From Oribacterium sp. P6A1 (GTDB lineage: Bacteria; Bacillota; Clostridia; Lachnospirales; Lachnospiraceae), in assembly GCF_000702885.1 (NCBI RefSeq), contig NZ_JNKO01000004.1, forward strand, positions 124,001 through 188,000: 64,000 bases of DNA, written 5' to 3'. Made by a program: the position numbers and the translations under genes. How positions within the stretch are numbered: the first letter of the stretch is position 1; each line of letters opens with the position of its first letter. The notes beneath the pieces were generated by a model. That model was not told the origin of the DNA. It saw only the letters and a program-made list of their open reading frames with translations, and searched no databases. Below, piece after piece: positions 37,157-49,173 of this stretch.

Positions 37157-37183
37157 TTACTCCATAGCCATGTCGTACCTCCT
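37157..37183 (-). promoter_or_regulatory. Four-codon leader frame with perfect ribosome site
   Basis: On the - strand AAGGAGGT is followed five bases later by ATG GCT ATG GAG TAA (37171-37157). The GH5 start lies 35 bases further and lacks a good ribosome site, so translation of this tiny frame may control GH5, or it may mark a lost start. Confidence 0.5.
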
Positions 37184-37320
37184 TATCACATGATTTTTAT
37201 ATAGCCTTGTTTTGATTTCACAAAAAGCTGTTCAATCTAACTTCGGAAATAAATACCAAAATATAAGAAGGTTCGAAAAATATCATCATGAATTGAAAAG
37301 CGATCCATGGCCCGGAATGA

Positions 37321-38343
37321 TTATAACTGGTTTCCCTCAAGCAGAGTCTGCCCGGGAAGTATATCTGTCGGAATCACGATATGCTTATTTGGAACAGGCT
37401 CGCCCTTTATGAGATGGAGCAGCTGGTCGCAGGAGCACTGGGCAAGACGCCTGGTATTCTGTTGAACACTTGTGATATTTACGCTTTTGCAGGCGAGGGA
37501 GATACCATCGAAACCAATGATGCAGATATCTTCAGGAACCCGTTTGCCCATGCTGATAGCGCCGGTATAAGCTCCCAGGGCCCGCCAGTCACTGATGGCA
37601 AAGACACTGTCGAATTCCACCCCCTTAGCTATAAGATAACGTATTGCTTCACGGCTGTCTGAAAAACCGTCCTTTGATGGCTCGACTTCAACGATGTTCT
37701 GTGAAGTCAGTTCAATGCCTCCGCGCTTGAATTCATCGAAAAATCCCCTTTGGCGTTCCTCACTTCTGATACTTTTTCTTGTGCTCATGATCATAATGGG
37801 TTTCCTGCAATTTTGATTCAGCAACGCCCTCGCGGCCAGACAGCCTGATACATACTGATCACTTTGCACTGTGCAGATATCGTTGGTGGCAGAGGGGGCA
37901 TCATTACAATCTATCCAGACGTGAGGAATGGAAGGCTTGAGGATATCTTTGATGGAAAGGTAATCGCCACTGATGATAATGATGCCCGAAACGTTGGAAT
38001 CATAAAGCGCCAGCAAGGTGTCCTTAAGATTGAAGCGGCCTTGTACCATACTGCAGTTTAGTACAGTATATTCATAATCTGCCAGATAGTTGGTTATTTC
38101 GCTTAAGAGGCTGGCAAAATAATCCTGGTTGCTTATGCTTGTGATGACGCCTATCTTTTTACGTTTAGTGTCGGCAGTTTTTTCCGGAAACCTGTAATTG
38201 TAAGTATTGCAGGCTTCAAGGACCTTTTGTCTGGTGCTTTCCGAGACCTTTGGATCGTTATTAAGAACCCGTGAAATAGTGGCGGTGGATACACCGCATT
38301 TCTCGGATATAAACTTAACGGAAACGTTCTTTCTTTTGCTCAT
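37321..38343 (-). CDS. LacI-family transcriptional regulator
   Basis: 340 residues. The N-terminal helix-turn-helix (VKFISEKCGVSTATISRVLN) and hinge region (NYRFPEKTADTKRKKIGVIT) are followed by a periplasmic-binding-protein-like sugar domain (GIIIISGDYL, PEDICIIGFDGISLACKSVN). It lies between the GH5 gene and the divergent GH1-PTS operon, so it probably senses a beta-glucoside or its phosphate. Two perfect 12-base palindromes upstream are good operator candidates. Confidence 0.93.
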   Translation of the reverse strand: MSKRKNVSVKFISEKCGVSTATISRVLNNDPKVSESTRQKVLEACNTYNYRFPEKTADTKRKKIGVITSISNQDYFASLLSEITNYLADYEYTVLNCSMVQGRFNLKDTLLALYDSNVSGIIIISGDYLSIKDILKPSIPHVWIDCNDAPSATNDICTVQSDQYVSGCLAARALLNQNCRKPIMIMSTRKSIRSEERQRGFFDEFKRGGIELTSQNIVEVEPSKDGFSDSREAIRYLIAKGVEFDSVFAISDWRALGAYTGAISMGKRVPEDICIIGFDGISLACKSVNITSVQQNTRRLAQCSCDQLLHLIKGEPVPNKHIVIPTDILPGQTLLEGNQL

Positions 38344-40227
<1,884 letters not shown>

Positions 40228-40414
40228 GCCGGATCAAGGATTTTTTATATCTTTAAATCGCTGAAGCATTATTGAGAAAGTACTGTGGACAAAGCTTAAA
40301 GAAGTAATAATTTTTAGAAGAATATACACAGTATTCTAAATATAAAGAGAGCTTCAAAAATGTAAATAATCTGCCATATAGAGCAGGAATCAATATAAAA
40401 AGGGGAGAAATACA

Positions 40415-42301
40415 ATGAATTACAAAGATCTCGCCGCAACGATAATAGAGAATATCGGCGGCAAAGAAAATGTTAATCAGGTAGTGCATTGTGCTACCAG
40501 ACTGCGCTTCCGTCTCAAGGATGACAGTAAGGCAAATACAGAAGTGCTTAAGAAAACAAACGGAGTACTTTCTGTAATCAATGCAGGAGGCCAGTATCAG
40601 ATCGTTATCGGACCTGATGTTGCTCAGGTTTACCAGGAGGTTGTGGAGCTTGGCGGATTTGAGGCATTGGCACAGGTTCCTGATGATGAGCCAAAGAAGA
40701 ATCAGAGCAAGCTGAGTGCGGCTCTTGAATTCGTGGCAAGTATGTTCCAGCCTATCATCCCGCCTATTACAGCCGGCGGTCTTATCAAGGCAATAATGGC
40801 ACTTCTTGTTACATTGAATTTACTCGATAAGACAACTCAGACCTATGCGCTTCTCAATGCATTTGCCGATGCACCATTCTATTTTCTTCCTATACTTCTG
40901 GCATCAAGTACAGCTAAGAGATTTAAGTGCAATCAGTTCATGGCAATGACCCTTGGCGGTATTCTTATTTATCCGTCATTTATCACCATGGTATCTGAGG
41001 CAAAGGCAGCAGGTGCAGGAATTGCAATGTTCGGAATTCCTATCACACTTGCAAGCTACAGCTCATCGGTAATTCCTATTATTCTGGGTGTATGGTTCAT
41101 GTCTTATGTAGAGAAGTTCATGAACAAGGTTTCTCCCAAGGCTATCAAGTTCTTCTCAGTTCCTATGGTTTCACTTGTTGTATCAGGAATTGTGACACTT
41201 TCAGTACTTGGACCTATCGGAACATGGGTTGGTAACCTTCTTGCAGCATTCTTTACATGGCTCAATGCTACTGCAGGATGGGCAGTACCTACACTTGTGG
41301 GAACATTATCACCGCTCCTTGTTATGACAGGAACACACTACGGACTTATTCCTATCGGTGTAAATAACCTTGCGACAACAGGATTTGATACAGTTGTCGG
41401 ACCCGGAATGCTTTCATCAAATGTGGCACAGGGTGCAGCAGGTTTCGCAGTTGCTGTTCGTTCAAAGAATAAGCAGACCAAGGAACTTGCAGCTTCAGCA
41501 GGTCTTACCGGAGTACTCGGTATCACAGAGCCTGTACTTTACGGAATCAACCTTAAATTCGTTTATCCGCTGGTAGGAGCAATGATCGGTGGTTGTGCAG
41601 GCGGATTATATATGGGTGTCACAGGTACAGGAAGATTTGCGGCAGGTTCACCGGGACTTCTTGTTCTTCCTGGATATATCGGCGGTGAAGGCATGACAAA
41701 CTTTACCAATGCCTGCATCGGAACAGCAGTGGCTGCAGTGGTATCATTTATCGCAACCTATATACTTTTCGGAATCTATGCCCGTCAGGGTAAGCTTGAT
41801 TCTGAAGAGACAGGAATCGTAACACCACAGAATGAAACAGTTCTGGAAGCACATAAAGACACAGACATCGTTTCAGTAGCAGATGGAAAGATTCTTGATA
41901 AGGAAGAAATCAAGGATGATATGTTTAAGGAAGAGGCTATGGGCCAGACTATAGGCGTAGAGCCTGCAAATGGCATCATCGTAAGCCCTGCAAACGGAAC
42001 ACTTGAAATGGTGTATGAGACAGGACACGCATTTGCAGTCAGAACTTCAAATGGAAGAGGACTGCTGGTTCATATCGGAATCAATACCGTTGAGCTCAAG
42101 GGAAAAGGCTTCACACCGCTCAAGAAGCAGGGAGAAGCTGTTAAGGCCGGAGAACCTGTTATAAAGGTGGATTTAAACGAAGTAAAACATTCAGGATATT
42201 CGATGCAAACATTTACGGTAGTGACAGAGGCAGAAGATGGCGATGAGATAACATTTACAGCATCAGGAAATGTTACAAAGGGCCAGACCATCAATGCATA
42301 A
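40415..42301 (+). CDS. PTS beta-glucoside transporter, EIIBCA
   Basis: 628 residues with fused domains: EIIB at 1-90 with the phospho-cysteine in VVHCATRLRF (Cys26); EIIC at about 100-460 with ten or so helices and GITEPVLYGINLKFVYPLVG; EIIA at about 490-628 with the active histidine in GLLVHIGINTVELKGKGF. It imports and phosphorylates beta-glucosides such as cellobiose using PEP through EI and HPr. The 187-base gap after GH1 has no terminator, and AGGGGAG precedes the start. Confidence 0.95.
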   Translation: MNYKDLAATIIENIGGKENVNQVVHCATRLRFRLKDDSKANTEVLKKTNGVLSVINAGGQYQIVIGPDVAQVYQEVVELGGFEALAQVPDDEPKKNQSKLSAALEFVASMFQPIIPPITAGGLIKAIMALLVTLNLLDKTTQTYALLNAFADAPFYFLPILLASSTAKRFKCNQFMAMTLGGILIYPSFITMVSEAKAAGAGIAMFGIPITLASYSSSVIPIILGVWFMSYVEKFMNKVSPKAIKFFSVPMVSLVVSGIVTLSVLGPIGTWVGNLLAAFFTWLNATAGWAVPTLVGTLSPLLVMTGTHYGLIPIGVNNLATTGFDTVVGPGMLSSNVAQGAAGFAVAVRSKNKQTKELAASAGLTGVLGITEPVLYGINLKFVYPLVGAMIGGCAGGLYMGVTGTGRFAAGSPGLLVLPGYIGGEGMTNFTNACIGTAVAAVVSFIATYILFGIYARQGKLDSEETGIVTPQNETVLEAHKDTDIVSVADGKILDKEEIKDDMFKEEAMGQTIGVEPANGIIVSPANGTLEMVYETGHAFAVRTSNGRGLLVHIGINTVELKGKGFTPLKKQGEAVKAGEPVIKVDLNEVKHSGYSMQTFTVVTEAEDGDEITFTASGNVTKGQTINA

Positions 42302-42448
42302 GCAGTAAATACCCGGAAACTTAGGGGGTATAATCCGAAATACACTTAAAAAACATGGAAATGGAGCCGGATTTACATCATGCCGTGATGGCTATCTGTA
42401 TGGTTTTGAGGGAATAAAAGAAATCAAAATCATTTTACAAATAAAGAA

Positions 42449-42492
42449 GACCGATTAGCGTATTTGAAAAGCACGCTAATCGGTCGTTTTTT
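42449..42492 (+). terminator. Terminator of the beta-glucoside operon
   Basis: A perfect 12-bp stem (42449-42460 with 42474-42485) is followed by a run of six T residues. Confidence 0.93.
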
Positions 42493-45400
42493 AGTATAAG
42501 AGATAGAAAATTATAATGTAAAAAATATTATAGAGAGGTAAAAATTTTATGAAAAGGTAAAATGCACAAAAATGCAGGGCACAATTCGGTTAAAAATACG
42601 AGGAGATTGATAAGGTACTAAATATGTAAAAAATATGTGTAAATTTAAGAAAAAGCGCTTAAAAATGAGTCTATAGTGGAGAAAAGGAAAGTGTAAAAAA
42701 CAGAAAAGGAGGTGTGAGTATTTGAAAAAACGAAAAATAAGCAGTCCGGTACATGCAGTATGAAGAAGTTCTGAAAGTCTCAAAAACAGAATATATGTTT
42801 TGTAAAAATGCAGATATTTTGTGCTGTAAAAAAGGAAAGCGTAAGAAGCCGCGAAATTCCGTGACCGGGACAAAATTTACAAAGCAGATAATTTGTAAAA
42901 TGATGAGATAATGACCAGAACAGAATGAAAATTCAGTAATGGAATTTTGGAAAGTATAATTTTTCTCTTCTCGTAGAAAACAGAAGAAAATGAGATAATT
43001 TAATAGTGAAATAAGGGGGTAAAATTTGACAGGATTTTCAAGTGATGGGTAAAGAGATGGTTTATGAAGTGAAGGACTGAAGAATTACAGATCGATTTTT
43101 GGGGCTTTAATAGGGCAAAAACTCGAAAAAAGCGATTAAACCGCATAAATACGTGATTTTTTAAATTAAGAGGATAAAGACTGAAAAAAACGAAATAATT
43201 GAAACGAAGAATTTAAAGAATAAGAAGATACCTTGATGAAATCCGGAATTTCGCGCCATTAAAACATGATTTAGTCCGGAAATAAGTTTCATTCCTCAAA
43301 AATATTAAGAAGTGCCAGATTATAATAAAATTTAATAATTAATCAAGGCTAAGTGAAACGCTGTGGGAGAGCAGAAGCCGATTAGAAAAACTGAAATCTT
43401 ATGTAATAATCCGTTATGAAAAGGTTTTAAAGGTAATAAATAGTGTATGTTAAAAAATAACACTGTCAGAGGTGGAAAAACACATAAATAATGACATGAA
43501 AAAACCATTCCTTAGGAAGAGATGGATTTAACGGAGATGTTTTCTGAATATTGATATAAAAGATGATAATGGAATTAACAGGAAAAACGGATTTAAGAAA
43601 TATTGGAATTTCAAGGATCTATCGTATGTACGGTTATGGAATATATTGAGGATATGAAACGAAATGTAGCTGTAATGGATATAATTCTTGTGAATAAAGT
43701 GAACGAAAAATGCCCCAAAGAAAGTAGATTTAATCAGAGAACAGAAGTGAAGGATATATAACTATAAATAAATAATAAAATGCATAAAGAGGGAAATTGT
43801 ACTAAAAAAATACCGGAAGATGGTAAAATGTAAGTAGAGATATAAGGCGTTGAAAATCCTATTATTAAGTACATACTTCTTGCAAAACAGGAAATAACAC
43901 ATGCAGCATAAATTTTGAAAATGGACGTGATTTTCTAAAATTTATTTGAAAGTCTCAAGATGGCTGGTCTGGGGAAGTCTCTAATATAAACGAAAAAAGA
44001 GACAAATACTTAAATTATATAGCTATTAGGATAAAATTAATAAATATTATTTGGTTAAAGCGTAATATTGGTAAGACTTCGGATTTTTACTATGCATGAA
44101 GAAAAATTCATTGAATCCTGTAAAGCTATGGATTTTAAAGGTGTATAACCCGGTAAGGAGAGGATATTTACTTTTACGGCAATTAATACCATTTACTATT
44201 TTGAACTCACAGCAGGCTGTTAAATGAAGACATGGTTAAATAGATAATTATGCATTCAGAAAAAATATAAAACCTTAATTTTGCCATAGAGAAAAGAAGC
44301 AGGCTGATTATATAGTAAATTCAAGAAATTCTAACTTTAACGTGGGAGATAAATTTGAATACTAATCCCATAAAACAAATTGAACAGGATAGAATAGGGA
44401 GAATCTATAGTCACTAAAAGAATTAACCGTATGGCGATTTTTGAAGCATAAAAATTATATAGTATTCATAGCTTTAAAGCTTAAATAGAAACATAGGATA
44501 CATAATTATCGGGATAAGCGGCTAAAAATGATGAAAATTGTGGGTGAAAACCACCGGCTGTATAAACATCCTGTTTAAGGATTTTTTGATCTGAAATAGG
44601 TAAAATTTGAAAAAATGAGAAATTATTTCCATTTTTGTGCAAACGTATATTTACTTTAATTGCATGAAAATGGTGCCTCAGGGCAGCGTGGATACAAAAA
44701 TCCCTTAAGTTGAACGGAAAAGAATGGGATTATGTTCGGGTAAAGAACTTTTAAGAGCTAAAAATAGAAATAATTTGAATTAATGTCCCTTGAATGCTTT
44801 GAATTATCAAAAGCTATAGCTTTTGATATATACGTTTATAATTAACATCCGGTAAAACGGTATAGAATTAAAGGGTGTTGATGGAAACTTTATCTGAAGC
44901 AGGAATACAAAAAATCGGATGGCGGAAAATACGGAAAATAAAGATATTTTAAGTGTGTGCTCATGTGAAATAATTATATTCAAAAGCTGTTCTATGTTCT
45001 TTTTGGGGATAAGAATAGATGATTTAAAAATGTGCGAAATATTAGCTTTCAGAATGATGTAAGCCGGGTCCCGAATGTTTCAGGATATGCTCCGAAGTTC
45101 CGGGGAAATATATATAAAGGATATAAATAGTGTTAAAAAACTGTGGAAAAAGCATTTGCTGCCGGTGATGTATTATGGACGAAAAAAATATATTATTAAG
45201 CGTCAATGCCTTGATTGGAGCAATTTTTCACTGATTATTATGTGATTTTTGATTATGCCCTGACTTCGAAGGGGCAGTATTCCGGAGTAATTGTGTAAAA
45301 CTATGTGGATAAACGGCATGAAAATGTGGATAAATCATCTTTGATAAGCAGAGAAAAACAAGGACCAAAAACCGGGAAAAGAACAGGCAAAATTAAAGGA

Positions 45401-46034
45401 ATAAAACACTGAATCCCAAAAGAATCACCCTGGAATTATTAAAGACAGCTGAATGTTTATCAGAGGAAATATTACTTTAAATACAGTTACGTATAAATAC
45501 GGTATTAAATTTAGCTGAAAGAACGGGATTTGATCATGACATATAAATCGAAAAGGAAATATCAAATATTAAGGAAATACAAGCATGAATTATGATTACA
45601 GCATGAATGATTTTAGAAGCCGTATGACTGATATGTGATAAAAGGGATGAATATATATTAATAATTACAGAGATAAATTCATTCTCTTTTTAAGATCCGG
45701 ATTTTAACTGTGGAAGCATTTCAAAGAACATCTTTATATAGAAGATATAACTCTAAGAGAATAAAGATACGATCTAATCATGATCTTAAATATAATTGAT
45801 GGTATGAGGTACCTGTTTATTCTGAATAAAATTTAATACACATTGTTAAAATTGTGGCATTTAGGAAGACCATGTGCTACTCTAAGCACACTGTATACAA
45901 AAAGGTTAGGACAAACTAATTTACGAAGGATAAATCCGACACCCCTGACCGGACAAGAGATGCAGAGAATTTCAACAGGTAAAAGCATATTGCTAAATGA
46001 TAGCTTAAGTTGATTATGAGAAATGGAGAGCAGG
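42493..46034. other. Gene-free region of about 3.5 kb
   Basis: No frame with coding character is seen on either strand from the PTS terminator to the FNT gene. The + strand is rich in A and G. It is not simple sequence and I find no tRNA, transposon ends or long repeats. The only recognisable signals are three DnaA-box matches: 43689-43697 (TTATTCACA type), 45304-45312 and 45325-45333 (both perfect, 21 bases apart, same orientation), plus a one-mismatch site at 45142-45150. A short palindromic stretch (gccct...aggggc near 45260) may form a hairpin. It could be a degraded island, unknown RNA genes, or spacer. Confidence 0.6.
45304..45333 (-). promoter_or_regulatory. Pair of perfect DnaA boxes
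   Basis: Two copies of TGTGGATAA (45304-45312 and 45325-45333) lie exactly 21 bases, or two helical turns, apart in the same direction. Each is embedded in the longer match atgtggataaa. Confidence 0.6.
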
Positions 46035-46658
46035 ATGAATTATGTAAAAACTTTGATATCGGCAGTTTTGGCCGGAATATGTATAGGTATAGGAGGAGTG
46101 GTTTTTTTGTCAGTGGAAGACAAGCTGGTGGGCTCATTCTTCTTTACAACGGGGCTTTTTGTTATTTGTACCATGGGATTTCATCTTTTCACCGGTAAGG
46201 TGTGCTACGTGTTAAAGAATGACAGGACATATGCATTTCAGCTTCCTGTCATCTGGATCGGAAACCTGATGGGTACCACCCTGGTGGCTAAACTCGTATC
46301 TATGACCAGGATTTCAGGCATAGCACAGAAGGCAGCTGCATTATGCGATACAAAACTTTCTGACAGCTGCATCAGCCTTTTCATACTGGGTATCTTCTGT
46401 AATATGCTTATTTACATTGCAGTTGAAGGATACGGTAATATCCCGCACGAAACAGGCAAATATCTGGCGCTTTTCTTTGGTGTGATGGTATTTATACTTT
46501 GCGGATATGAGCACTGTGTGGCGGATATGTTCTATTTTTCTGCGGCAGATATGTGGAGCTCTGAGGCAGTGATGCGGCTTTTGGTCATTACACTTGGTAA
46601 TGTGGTCGGCGGCGTGGCATTTCCTATATGTAGGGCTTGTATGGCGAAAATAAAATAA
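46035..46658 (+). CDS. Formate/nitrite transporter (FNT) family protein, short form
   Basis: 207 residues with six hydrophobic helices. AGICIGIGGVVFL near the start, LFTGKVCYVLKNDRTY, and the signature GYEHCVADMFYF match the FNT channel family (formate, nitrite or other small anions). It is about 50 residues shorter than FocA or NirC. The ATG at 46035 is preferred because GGAGAG lies just before it; 46023 lacks a ribosome site. Formate export would fit a fermentative anaerobe, but the substrate is not shown by sequence. Confidence 0.85.
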   Translation: MNYVKTLISAVLAGICIGIGGVVFLSVEDKLVGSFFFTTGLFVICTMGFHLFTGKVCYVLKNDRTYAFQLPVIWIGNLMGTTLVAKLVSMTRISGIAQKAAALCDTKLSDSCISLFILGIFCNMLIYIAVEGYGNIPHETGKYLALFFGVMVFILCGYEHCVADMFYFSAADMWSSEAVMRLLVITLGNVVGGVAFPICRACMAKIK

Positions 46659-46686
46659 TAGTAATAAAAAAGAAATGAAAAAGTAA

Positions 46687-46726
46687 GAGGGTAAAAGCAG
46701 AAAATGTCTGTTTTTTACCCTCTTTA
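46687..46726 (+). terminator. Terminator of the FNT gene
   Basis: A 10-bp stem (46687-46696 with 46713-46722) with an inner cag/ctg pair, followed by ttta. Confidence 0.7.
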
Positions 46727-47072
46727 ATTTTAAGAAAAGCTTCTTTATTAAAAGAAAAGTACTGCCTGAAAATATACACAGGGGGAATATACAGGGGATT
46801 TGATATGCGTAAAAAACAGTAAAAATAGATAAAAAATAAGTGAATATAAAAAACGTGATATTCCTTATTACTACAGGCAAAAGCGCGATATAAATATATG
46901 ATGTAATCTTTAACAGTATTATATTCATTCGTAATAAAAATATATGAAAATAGTACAAAAAGATGGTTTTTAAATATAGACGGCTTTTCGGATTGCGGTT
47001 ATAATTCAAAATAACAGCAAAATATTACCCCATAAAAAAGCTGTAGATTCAAGGGAGGATGAGGAGGCAGCT
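46727..47072. other. AT-rich spacer before the AAA ATPase
   Basis: About 346 bases of AT-rich sequence. I see no gene, repeat or clear promoter apart from AAGGGAGGATGAGGAGG-like purine sequence just before the ATPase start. Confidence 0.5.
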
Positions 47073-48857
47073 ATGAAACTATACAAGAGACAGTATTATC
47101 TGAAAAAGATCCGAGAGTTCTATCAAGACAAAGAGCTGATAAAAGTCCTGACCGGAATAAGGGGCTGCGGCAAAACCTGCATGATGGAGATGATCATCAA
47201 CGAGCTCCGGTGGAGGGGCAATGCTGCAGTGAATCTTATTCACATTGATCTTGATACGAAGGAATTCAGAAATATCAAAAACATTGAAAAGCTCCGAATC
47301 GCTATCAAGGAAAAGATGGTCCCATCCAAGGAAGGAACGATTTATCTTTTTATTGATGAGATACAGATGATAGATGATTTCGAAACTCTTATCGAGACGC
47401 TGTATAAGGAAGGGAGATATTCCATTTTTCTTTCCGCTTCAAGCTCGTATCTTTTGAGTGACAGCTTTAAGAATAAGTTCGAGAGCCATTACAAGGTATT
47501 TGAAATATTCCCGCTGTCTTATTCGGAATATGAGGGTATGAAGGATTTCATGAGCATGAAGAAGGAGGATAATCCTTTGCTGGAGTTTGCACGCTATGTA
47601 CATGACGGCGGTCTTCCGAAGGTCCTTCAGTGCGATAATGCTCAGGAGAAGCAGAAGTATATTCTTTCGGTGCTTGAAGAGATATTCAAGAAGGATATCG
47701 CAAAGATGGAAAAAATCCGCCATGTTGTGTACTTCAAGCAGGTGCAGGATTACATCATTGACACCTTCGGCGAAAGCATCAGCATGACCAGGCTCACAGA
47801 CTATTTCAGAAACTATGTGAGGATCCCTGTGAAGAGGGAGACTCTGGAGAGATACCTGGAACTTCTGGAGAAAGCAAAGCTTGTATACAGATGCAATCGT
47901 TTTGATATAAAGACCGAGAAGGAGCTTCAGGGAGATCAGAGATATTATCTTACTGATCTAGGGTTCTATTTTGCAAAGAAGACCGATTCAAAAGTTGATT
48001 ACGGCCTGATCATGAAGAATATCATCTATATGTATCTGAAGAGCCGTGAGTACAACATCGCAACAGGACGAATCGGTAAGAGAGAATGTGATTTCGTACT
48101 GGCTGACATTGTAAATGCAGCTGAGCTTGATATGGAAGATGCGGAAGATACAAAACCTGTCAAGGCAGATAAAACAAAGAGCGGTTCAAAGGGCAACAAG
48201 GTAGTTGCTCAGGAAGTAAACAGAAATTCCATTACTGAGCGCATTAGACAGTTTAAGGCCAGCAGAAGTGCGGCAGCTGCAGCAGCAAAAGCTTCCGGTG
48301 CAGGTACCGTGGATAAATCACAGGATATGAAAGTTTCTGTCAGGGTAGATGATGAAGCTGCCGTATCAAATTCCATGTCGGATGCTCTCGCAGAGTATCT
48401 TGAGTCAAAGAAGAAAGGGAAGACCGGGAAGCTTACAGAACAGGCAGAAACTGCAGGAAAGGCCGAAGAGTTACTGCCTGAGGCTAAAGCCTTTGAAGAA
48501 GATACTGATGAGGGGTCAGTATCAGAGATAAGATCAGAGTTTAAGCCTGAAAAGGAGACCATCGAAGTTGATGATGAGATCTTTGAGGGAGCTGCAGAGG
48601 CGGAGCCGGTTGATGATTTTGAAGACCTGATAGAAGAGGAAGAAGAACCGGAGTTTGTTCTTACAAACTTCAGATACATTAAATTCGCATTATCTACAGC
48701 TGATCCGTACAGAGAGCAGGTAGAATATGCAGCACTTGACAGCATTCGTGACAACTATCCGAAGTTTATGCTCACACTTGATTCAAAGCCACAGGAGCAT
48801 AACGGCATAGTTCATCTGAATGCAATCGAAGCACTGAAAGAGGAGAAGGAGTTTTAA
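47073..48857 (+). CDS. AAA ATPase, DUF4143 type, with split nuclease-like domain
   Basis: 594 residues. Walker A GIRGCGKTC is at about 29-37, Walker B YLFIDEIQMIDDFETLIETL near 91, sensor FLSASSSYLLS. A winged-helix stretch and the DUF4143 region (YLTDLGFYFA, GRIGKRECDFVLAD) follow. In relatives this last domain is a compact PD-(D/E)xK-like fold ending in a stretch like YRYIQVAYSL...NYPKYVLTMD. Here that end (FRYIKFALSTADPYREQVEY, DNYPKFMLTLDS) is separated from the first half by about 180 residues rich in Ala, Glu, Lys and Ser. Function of the family is poorly known. A terminator follows. Confidence 0.82.
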   Translation: MKLYKRQYYLKKIREFYQDKELIKVLTGIRGCGKTCMMEMIINELRWRGNAAVNLIHIDLDTKEFRNIKNIEKLRIAIKEKMVPSKEGTIYLFIDEIQMIDDFETLIETLYKEGRYSIFLSASSSYLLSDSFKNKFESHYKVFEIFPLSYSEYEGMKDFMSMKKEDNPLLEFARYVHDGGLPKVLQCDNAQEKQKYILSVLEEIFKKDIAKMEKIRHVVYFKQVQDYIIDTFGESISMTRLTDYFRNYVRIPVKRETLERYLELLEKAKLVYRCNRFDIKTEKELQGDQRYYLTDLGFYFAKKTDSKVDYGLIMKNIIYMYLKSREYNIATGRIGKRECDFVLADIVNAAELDMEDAEDTKPVKADKTKSGSKGNKVVAQEVNRNSITERIRQFKASRSAAAAAAKASGAGTVDKSQDMKVSVRVDDEAAVSNSMSDALAEYLESKKKGKTGKLTEQAETAGKAEELLPEAKAFEEDTDEGSVSEIRSEFKPEKETIEVDDEIFEGAAEAEPVDDFEDLIEEEEEPEFVLTNFRYIKFALSTADPYREQVEYAALDSIRDNYPKFMLTLDSKPQEHNGIVHLNAIEALKEEKEF

Positions 48858-48867
48858 ATACATTAGA

Positions 48868-48898
48868 AGGTCTGTCCTGGGGGACAGACCTTTTGCTT
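48868..48898 (+). terminator. Terminator of the AAA ATPase gene
   Basis: A perfect 10-bp stem (48868-48877 with 48882-48891, loop tggg) followed by tttgcttt. Confidence 0.85.
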
Positions 48899-49038
48899 TG
48901 AGAACAAATTCATTTTCATATAATTTCTAGAAATATTCCCTGATAAAGAAATGTTTATCCGGATAGTAGAGCCAAATAAAATGGTAGAAATAGAAGGAAA
49001 TGTATGTTGTATAGGACATGAAAAGAGGTATTGGAATC
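48899..49038. other. Spacer before the ABC transporter promoter
   Basis: About 140 bases in which I see no gene or repeat. It leads to the promoter at 49039. Confidence 0.4.
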
Positions 49039-49067
49039 TTGATACCGGATGGCAGTTGAAATATAAT
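49039..49067 (+). promoter_or_regulatory. Promoter of the ABC transporter operon
   Basis: TTGATA (49039-49044), 17 bases, then a perfect TATAAT (49062-49067). Transcription should begin near 49074, which leaves a 100-base leader. Confidence 0.8.
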
Positions 49068-49073
49068 GTTGAC

Positions 49074-49173
49074 TGATTGCATTATAAGTCAATTACAGGC
49101 TGCGGAAGACCGATCTGTCGGTGCCCGGAGTCAGAGTGCAGACGGAACTACCGCCTGTATCGGGAGGAAAATC
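49074..49173 (+). ncRNA. Candidate riboswitch or structured leader before the substrate-binding gene
   Basis: A perfect outer helix P1 (tacaggc 49094-49100 with gcctgta 49153-49159) closes a domain of about 50 bases. Inside are a hairpin (accga 49109-49113 with tcggt 49118-49122, loop tctg) and a weaker bulged hairpin at about 49125-49145. The loop bases 49114-49118 can also pair with 49138-49142, giving a possible pseudoknot. The 3' strand of P1 ends two bases before the GGGAGG ribosome site. I compared it by eye with TPP, guanidine, cobalamin, SAM and ZTP consensus features and found no match. Confidence 0.5.

Noticed and set aside
49094-49159. Thiamine (TPP) riboswitch before the NMT1-like receptor
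   Set aside because: The conserved CTGAGA and the downstream TPP core are absent.
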